From assembly GCA_033239525.1 (NCBI GenBank), contig BSYO01000024.1, positions 13,635,268 to 13,699,267 on the forward strand: 64,000 nt of DNA. Reading direction: 5' to 3'. The notes beneath the pieces were generated by a model, which did not search any database, was not told where the DNA came from, and worked only from the letters and a program-made list of their open reading frames with translations. Below are positions 50,601-59,600 of this stretch, in pieces; positions within the stretch are counted from its first letter, which is position 1, and each line of letters starts with the position of its first letter. This DNA is from Nepenthes gracilis. Lineage: Eukaryota; Streptophyta; Magnoliopsida; Caryophyllales; Nepenthaceae. A program made the position numbers and the translations under genes.

Positions 50601-53600
50601 CGTAAGGAAATATGCTAGTTTAATACCAAATCAGAATATAATAGTGTAGAAATAAATTATAATATTGCTACTGGACATCCTCACTACATCTCTCTATAAT
50701 TCACAATTAATATATCCAAATAACTGACACCTAAACCATAAATAATACAACTGTTGTTTATACAACATAATCATCAAAAACTAAAATCTGAAACTGAAAT
50801 TAAACTAAAATATAGTATTTAGCTACATTAAATGATGTTCGAAAATATTTAAACAACATAAAACATCCATAAACTTCTAAACTAAAATTCTACGAACATT
50901 CCTAATCTTTACTCCTACTCATTTGATATGAACTCGTGCATCTCATCTGAGGGGGCTAGCAAAACAGTAAGAGAGTGAGCTAAGAGCTTAACAATGCACT
51001 ATAATATATCAATGAATATATATACTTTATATTTAAACCATATCGGAAGGAGCAGTGCAATGATATGCTATGAATTTCCATAACAATACATGAATTAGCT
51101 TATGCAGATTTCAGATTATACATATCATGTTTCTTCTTGATCTTATCTATCAAAACATACTCAATTCTCATCTTTTTTTTTAGGGACCGGAGCCAATAGG
51201 CATTACAGACTAAATAAGCGAATAATCGAAACCCGGGTTGTATATATTTTCACACAACCAAAAGCTATAAGTTTCTATTTAAGACCAAGATGGGGGCCGT
51301 TTACATATAACCTTATAGATGGATCAGACGCCGCTTCTTAACCCTACAGTTATATAAGGTCAAATATTGATATACTATTATAATATACTAAGGTATGTCT
51401 AAATATACCATATGTTAGACAATAAACTTGGTTTAATTCAATTATTAGGAGAACTCTATACTTATTCTTGGTTTTTTATAATTTTCTTTTCTCTAGAGAA
51501 AATTATTATATTTATTGATTTAATTGTAGAATTTTCTACCACAATTCCATAATTTGAAAACATAAGATGCTGAATTTGAAGTTAAATTATAGAAATTTTA
51601 ACATATTATATAATTCAACATGTGTATCAAATTTTCAAACCTTAAAGCTTAAATTGTGTACATTCTCCAGCTTATATAAAACATAAATCTGGTGATTTAA
51701 TGTCGGTGCAAGCCAATATATAAATATAAGGTAGGTAATAATCCATAAAGCAGTAGAAGACAGCAAAACTCAGAAATATGCAGCAAATCAGCTTAAGTGC
51801 AGAATTTAGTGCAGGAAATCATCTAGTGTACAAATTTTCTACTGAATTTCAGATTATATAGTCAACAATTATTGAGTGTGCCAGTCTACTACCCACGAAT
51901 TTAGTCATAATAATACAGAAATATATAGCAGAAATATATGAATTAGCAACATAATAAGAATTTTTGTAATATTTATCCATATAGTGCACATGCATGGCAT
52001 TTCATGAGGACTTCTAGCACATGTAGAGGATTTAATTCAAATTTCTATATATGAAATTCAAGCATTGAATAATCATATAACTCAAATTTAGAACATGCGT
52101 GAAATTTGGTTGCAGAATTTCAGCACATTTGTGTATTGTTCATGAATTAAACATAAGTTCTTGTGAGATTTTGCTGTAAAATCATGAAAATGAAATGCAT
52201 GATGAGTACAACAATATAACTTTGAAAATATTAACATAATTTAGTAATTGAATAAAAATTACTCATAAAAGTTAGAAATGAACAGTAACAAGGAAAGGAG
52301 AGTATAAAGTGCACTTGTCTTTACTACAAAATTCACCAAGTTCATGCCTGGAATCACTTGGATTGAACATCCTCAAGCCTTCTCTCTCTTTCTTTTTTCT
52401 CCTTTGCTCTCTCTTCTTTAAAAATTGGCCGAGAAAATGAAAGAAATTAGCTTGGGTTGCACATATATACAAGCCTTGAGCTCAAGTGCGGCTCATGCGT
52501 ACATCGGGCGCTAGGCTATGGGTTTAGTGCGCTCAAGTGCGGCTCGGGTGTGCATCGGGCATATAGCTACTGCCAGCAATCACTCGAGCAGCTCTCGGGT
52601 GAGTCTCAGGCAATGAGCCACTGATTTGGCACTCAGACGTAGATCGGGCCTACTTCAGGCGCCAAGTCAATCAACTTAATTTTTGTCTCTTGACCCAATT
52701 TTCGCTTTTCTTGACATCAACTTTAATTATATTAGTTTAATTAATCAAGGTTATCATAAATTTGAGACTTGGGCCTTATATTCTTCCCCCTTATAAAATT
52801 TTATTCTCAAAATTTACAGAAATTACATACCTCAAGAAGGAAATAAATGCTGATATTTCTCCCGGATTTCACTTTTTCTCTCCCATATGGCCTTTTCAAA
52901 TAAGTGATTCCTCCATAAGACTTTGACCAATAGAATAGTCTTCATTCCGAATATTTGATCTCTTTGACTCAATATTTGAACCGGTTCCTCCACATAAGTT
53001 AAATCTTCGCTAATCCTCAATGACTTATACTCAATGATGTGCATTGAATCATATACATACTTCTATAATATCGACACGTGAAAAACATTATGCACTTCTC
53101 CTAAATTTGGTGGCAAATCTAATCGGTAGGCCACTTACCAACCTTGTCCAAAATTTTAAACAGTCCAATGAACATCGATTTTAATTTTCTCTTAATCCCA
53201 AACCTCGAGATTCCCTTCAATGGCAATATCTTTAGAAGAACGTAATCCTCGACTACAAAATTCAACTCCAATCTTCTCTAGTCAGCATAGCTATTTTGCT
53301 GACTTTGAGCGACTTTTAGCCTCTCATGAATCAAACGAATCTTGTCAAACGTCTCCTGAATTACTTCCGGTCTCAAAAGTCTTCTATCTCCCGTTTCTTC
53401 CCAATAAATAGAAGATTGACTTTTTTTTCTCATACAATGCCTTGAACAAAGCCATACCAATGCTTGCCTAATAGTTGTTATTATAAGTAAATTCCACCAA
53501 CGCCAAGTAATCATCTCCATTGCCTTTCATTTTCAAAATTGTAGCTCGTAGTATATCCTTTAAAATCTGAATCGTATATTCCGATTGCCTATCTATTTGG

Positions 53601-56600
53601 GGATGATACGCTATACTAAACTTCAAATTCATTCCCAACTCACATTGTAGATTTTTCCAAAATTTGGACACAAACCTTGGGTCTTGGTCTAACACAATGG
53701 ACGCCGGCACACCATGCAATCTTACCACTTCATTAATATACAATCAAACCAACTGATCCTTTGAAAATATCATCCAGAAAACTATAAAATGCACCAATTT
53801 TGTCAGTTGATCAATAATTATCCAAATAGCATCATAATTTCTCGGCATTTTCAATAATCCCATTATAAAATCCATCGATATATCCTCCCATTTTCAGCTA
53901 GGAGTAGGCATCAATTGTAATAGACCAGGTGGCTTTTTGTGCTCGGCCTTCAACTATCGACAAATCAAGCATCTCCCTACATAAGTTGTGATTTCTCTTT
54001 TCATATTTTTCCACCAAAATATTTTCTTCAAGTCTTGATATATCTTATTGATTCTCCGGTGAATGGTATATTTAGACTGGTAAGTTTTATTCATGATCTT
54101 TTCCTTCAATTCTCCAATGTTCGGTACACAAATCCAATCTTAGAACATCAAAATTCCATTGGTACGAATACTAAAATCAACTCTAGAGTCTCAGTGCAAA
54201 TCTCTGGCAATGTCCATCATAAATGGATTATTCATTTGAATTCCTTTGATCTTCTCCAGAATCTCCAATTGGACATAAAAATATGACAAGATCATCCAGT
54301 TGCCTTGGGAATGCCTCTTGATATCACATTGTCTCATGCATTCAAGCATTTTTATTTTCTTAATCCTCAAATTAGTCATAAAACTCACTTGGTGACTCAA
54401 AACATCCGTCATAACGTTGGTCTTCCTGGGTTGATATTGGATCTCGTAGTCGTAATCCTCTAGAAAATTTATCCAACTCCTTTGTCTAATATTCAGTTCT
54501 TTCTGAGAAAATAAATATTTTAAACTCTTATAATTTAAATATACTAAGGACTTCTCACCATGTAAATAATGTCTCTAAATTTTCAAGATAAAAATCACCG
54601 CTGCCAACTCTAAATCATAGATGGTAATTCTTTTAACGAGTCTTCAATTACCTTGACTCATAAGTAATCACCTTTCCGTGTTGCATTAAATACAATCCAA
54701 TCCGATCTTGAAAGTACCACAATAAACTATAAATTCACTGGATCTTTTTAGAATTGGCAAAATCAGGGCGGTGATCAAATGATTCTTGAGCTCTTGGAAA
54801 CTTTGCTCACACTCCTCCGTTCATAAAAATTTGGTTTCCTTTTTTGTCAAACGAGTCAACGGCATTGCGATTCTAGGAAAATTCTACACAAACCTTCAAT
54901 AATAGCCTGCCATTCCCAAGAAACTTCTAACTTCGGTTACTGACAACGGACAACTCTAATTAATGATGGCCTCAATCTTTTTTAGGATCAATTGAAATGC
55001 CTCCTTTTGAAATTATATGCCCCAGAAACGTAACATCTTCAAGTCAAAACTCACATTTCTTTAGTTTGGCGAACAACCTCCTTTCCCAAAGTGTTTGAAG
55101 CACGATCTTAAATTCATCTTGTGCTCCTCATAACTTTTTGAATATACCAAGATATTATCAATAAATACAACCATAAAATTGTCCAAATAAGATTGGAACG
55201 CCCGATTCATCAGATCCATGAAAACTGTAGGGGCGTTAGTTAAACCAATGGGTTTAACAAAAAACTCATAGTGTCTATGCCTCATTCGGAATGCTATCTT
55301 TGTCACGTCTTCCTTTTTAATCCTTAATTGATGGTATCCAAACAGAGATCGATCTTTGAAAATATTTGAATCCCTTACAATTGATCAAATAAGTCATCTA
55401 TTATTGCAACAGATACTTATTCTTGATGGTAATTTTGTTCAGCTCCTGGTAATCAATACATAACTGCACGAATCCATCTTTTTTCTTCACAAATAATACT
55501 GAAGCACCCCATAGAGATATACTCGATCGGATAAATTCCTTCTCCAATAGTTTTTGCAATTGCTAATTTAAATCTTTAAGTTTTGACGGTGCCATTCGAT
55601 AGGGTGTCTTTGAATTGGTGTAGCTCCAATTACAATCTCAATCTCAAACTTAATTTCATGATGCAGTGGTAATCCCGATAAATCTTTTGAAAAAATATCC
55701 TCAAATTCACGTACCACCAGAATATCTTGACGAGGGACATTATAACTCCCAATGATGCTCGCATATGCCAAATAGGCTTGACATTACTTTTCATTAAATG
55801 ACGAGTATGCAAAGTCAAAATCAAATAGGGGAACTCTTTTTGCATTACACCTTGAATATAAAACGGTTCACACCCCGAAATGGTAAAATGGACTCTTTTG
55901 TAGAAATAGTCGACCCTGGTATGGTAATTTACTAACCAATCCATATCTAAAATGATATCAAAACATACATATATAACAAAACTAAATCTATGATCAACTG
56001 CAACCCATTAACCTAGACAACACACCTCGGGTACACAATATCCATAATTATAGACGATTCCGTAGGTGTTGACACAACTAATGCATAACCCAAAATCCTC
56101 GAGGGTGACAACAAATGATGAACAAATATTGGAGATACAAAAGAATGTGTAGACCTCGAATTTAAAAGTACATGAATTGAAATATTGAATATAGTGAGGT
56201 TACCTTCCACGATGTTGGGCAATGTCTCTGCATCTTACACCGTCATGGAAAAAGCTCAACTAGATACATTAGGCTTTTTTGCCATTGGCTTCTTGAGATG
56301 AGGGCAATCTTTGATCATGTAGTTGGGATTATCATAGTTGAAACAAGCTCCCAAAATTTTGACACAGGACCTCCCTCAATACAATTTCTCACAATGTGGG
56401 CATGCAAGTGTTGATGGTTGTGGGCCTGATACTGTTTGACCCTCAGCTGTCTTCTTTCCTTTCTCTGCCAATTTTTCTTTTTTATGGGATCCCCTTAATC
56501 CTGAACTCTGGCTGAAACTTTGAACTTCATGGATAGCCATTTTCATCTCAAAAAACTTTTTTCTTTCGAGTTCTTTTTCAAATAGAGGAGTTCGATCCAA

Positions 56601-59600
56601 AATATCTCAAAATGTCATCAACTTAAGGGTCATAAGCTGCTTCCTAATCTCATCCTTCAAACATTGCTGAAATTTTCTTTCCTTCCTCACCTCATTGTGC
56701 ACCATTTGTGGGGCATAGTATAACAACTCGATGAATTTTGCGTCATACTCTGCCATGGTCTGTTTTCCTTGCCTCAATTGTGCAAACTCATATTCTCTTT
56801 GCTCCCGTAGACTAATCGGGAAGTACTTGTCCATAAAGGCATCAACGAACATCCTACATTATCTTATGGTCTTCTAAGCCCATAGCTCGCTTCCTCATGG
56901 ATCACCAATGATCTGCCTCACCTTCTAACTTACATGTAGCAAACATTACTTTGTCTTTTTTGGGGCAACAAATCACTGTGAACACCTTCTCAATCATTCG
57001 GATCCAATTCTCCACCTTTGTCGAGTCCTGATCGCCCATAAATTTGGAAACCCTTTCATTTGAACCATCCTCTCCATGACATCGGTCATCCTTCCCAAAA
57101 AGTTCATATATTGATCCTCACGGTCTAGGTGAAAGTTTGATCTAATGTTGCTTCCAAATCTTGCCCTATCACAAAATATATTATTCGAATTAGATTCCTC
57201 AAACCAAAATCAATCAGACTCAATCTTTAAGGCATCTTCTTACAATTTCTCTGATAGCACCTAAGCCGTCACGTCCTAAATTTTGATTTTGGATTAACTC
57301 ATTATTCCTTTATTATTAATTACGTGATCAATTAAACTATTAACTAATCATCTGGACGTGATCTTCACATTGATACCTCAACCGACCATAATATAAATAG
57401 CACAACATTATAAACAAGATCCAATTTAATTGCCACACCTCACGCGACTTCCGACACCTCCCCGAAACTTGACATTGAACCTTTACGTAAGGAAAGATGC
57501 CTACTTAATACCAAATCATAATATAATAGTGTAGAAATAAATTATAATATTGCTGCTGGGCATCCTCATTATATTTCCAAAACTCACAATTAATCATATC
57601 CAAATAACAGACACTTAAACCAAAAATTGCATAGCTGCTGTCCATATATTATAACCAACAAAAACTAATATCTGAAGCTGAAATTAAACTAAAATATAAC
57701 ATTTAGATACATTAAACAATGTCCGAAACATTTAAACAATATAAAATATATATGAACTTCTAAACTAAAATCCTGCAAATATTCCTAATCTTCATTCCTG
57801 CTCATCTAAAGTGAACTCGTGCATCTCATTTGAGGGGGTTAGTAAAATAGTAGGAGAGTAAGCTAAAAGCTCAGCAATGAACTATAACATATCAATGAAC
57901 ATATATACTTTGCATTTAAACTATATCGAAAGGAGTAATGTAATAATATGCCATGAATTTTTATAACAAATGCATGAATTAGCTTATGCAGATTTCAGAT
58001 TATGCTTATCATGTTTCTTCTTGATCTTAACAATCAAAATATACTCAATTCTCATCTTTTTCTTAAGGATCAGGGCTAATAGGCTTTACTAACTAAAAGA
58101 GTGGACAATCCCGAGTTGTGTATATTTTCACACAATTAAATGTTATAAATTTTTATTCATGACCCAAAGGTGGGTCATCTACGTATAGCCTTATAGATAT
58201 GGACAAACGCCGCTTCCTAACCCAACGTTTATATAAAGTCGGATATCGATATATCACTATAATATATTAAGGCATGCTAAAATATACTGTGCGTTGAATA
58301 ATAACTTCGGTCCAATTCATTTCTTAGGAAAACTTTACACTTATTCTTAGTTTTTCATAATTTTCTCATCTCTAGAGAAAATAATCATATTTCTTGACTT
58401 AATTGTAGAGTTTTCAGTTATAATTCATAATTTAAAAACATGAGATGCTCAATTTGAAATTAAATGTAGAAATTTTAGCATATTATATAATTCAGCATGT
58501 GTATCAATTTTTCAGACCTTAAAGCTTAAATTGTGAGCATTCTCTAACTTATATAAAACATAAATTTGATGATTTAATGTCTATGCATGCCAATATATGA
58601 ACATAAGGTAGGTAATAATCCATAATGCAGCAGAAGACAGCAAATATGCAGCAAATCAGCTTGAGTGCAGAATTTGGTGTAGGAAATCAGTTAGTATATA
58701 AATTTTTTACTGAATTTCAGATTATATACTCAACAATTACTGAGTGTGCCAGTCTATTACCCACGAATTTAGTCATAATAATGCAAAAATATATAGAAAA
58801 AAATACAGGAATCAACAATATAATAAGAATTTCTACAATATTTATTCATATAGTACACATGCACGGCATTTCATGAGAAATTTCAGCACATGTAGAGGAC
58901 TTAATTCAAGTTTCTGGACATATAAAATCTTATATACGAAATTCAAGCATTGAAGAATTATATAACTCAAATTCAGAACATGCATGAAACTTGGCTGTAG
59001 AATTTTAGTACATATGTGTGTTGTTCATAAATTAAGTATAATTTTTTGTGAAATTTTATTGTAAAATCATAAAATGAACATGCATACTGAGTACTACAAT
59101 ATAACTTTGAAAATATTAACATAATTGAGCAATGGAATAAGAATTGCTCATGGAAGTTGAAAATGAATAGCAACAAGAGAATGAGAGCATAGAGTGCACT
59201 TGCCTTTACTCCAAATTAACTAAATTCTAGCCTTGAATCACTTAAATTGAACCTCCTCAATCCTTTGCTCTCTTTCACTCTCTTTTCTCTAAAAAATGAC
59301 AAAAATCTGCTCGGGTTGCACATATATACTACCTCGTGCTCAAATGCGGCTTGGGTGTATGTTGGGTGCTAGGCCACAAGTTTAGAGCGCTTGAGCATGA
59401 CTCGGGCGTGCATTGGGCCATAGCTATTGCCAGCGATCACTCGAGTGGCTCTCGAGCGAGCCTCAGGCACTAACCCACTGCTTTTGGCACCCTGGCACAA
59501 GTCAGGCCTGTATTAGGTATCGAGTCAACCGTTCTAATTTTTTACTTTTGACCTAATTTTTACTTTCTTTGATTTTAATTTTAATTATATTAGTTTAATT

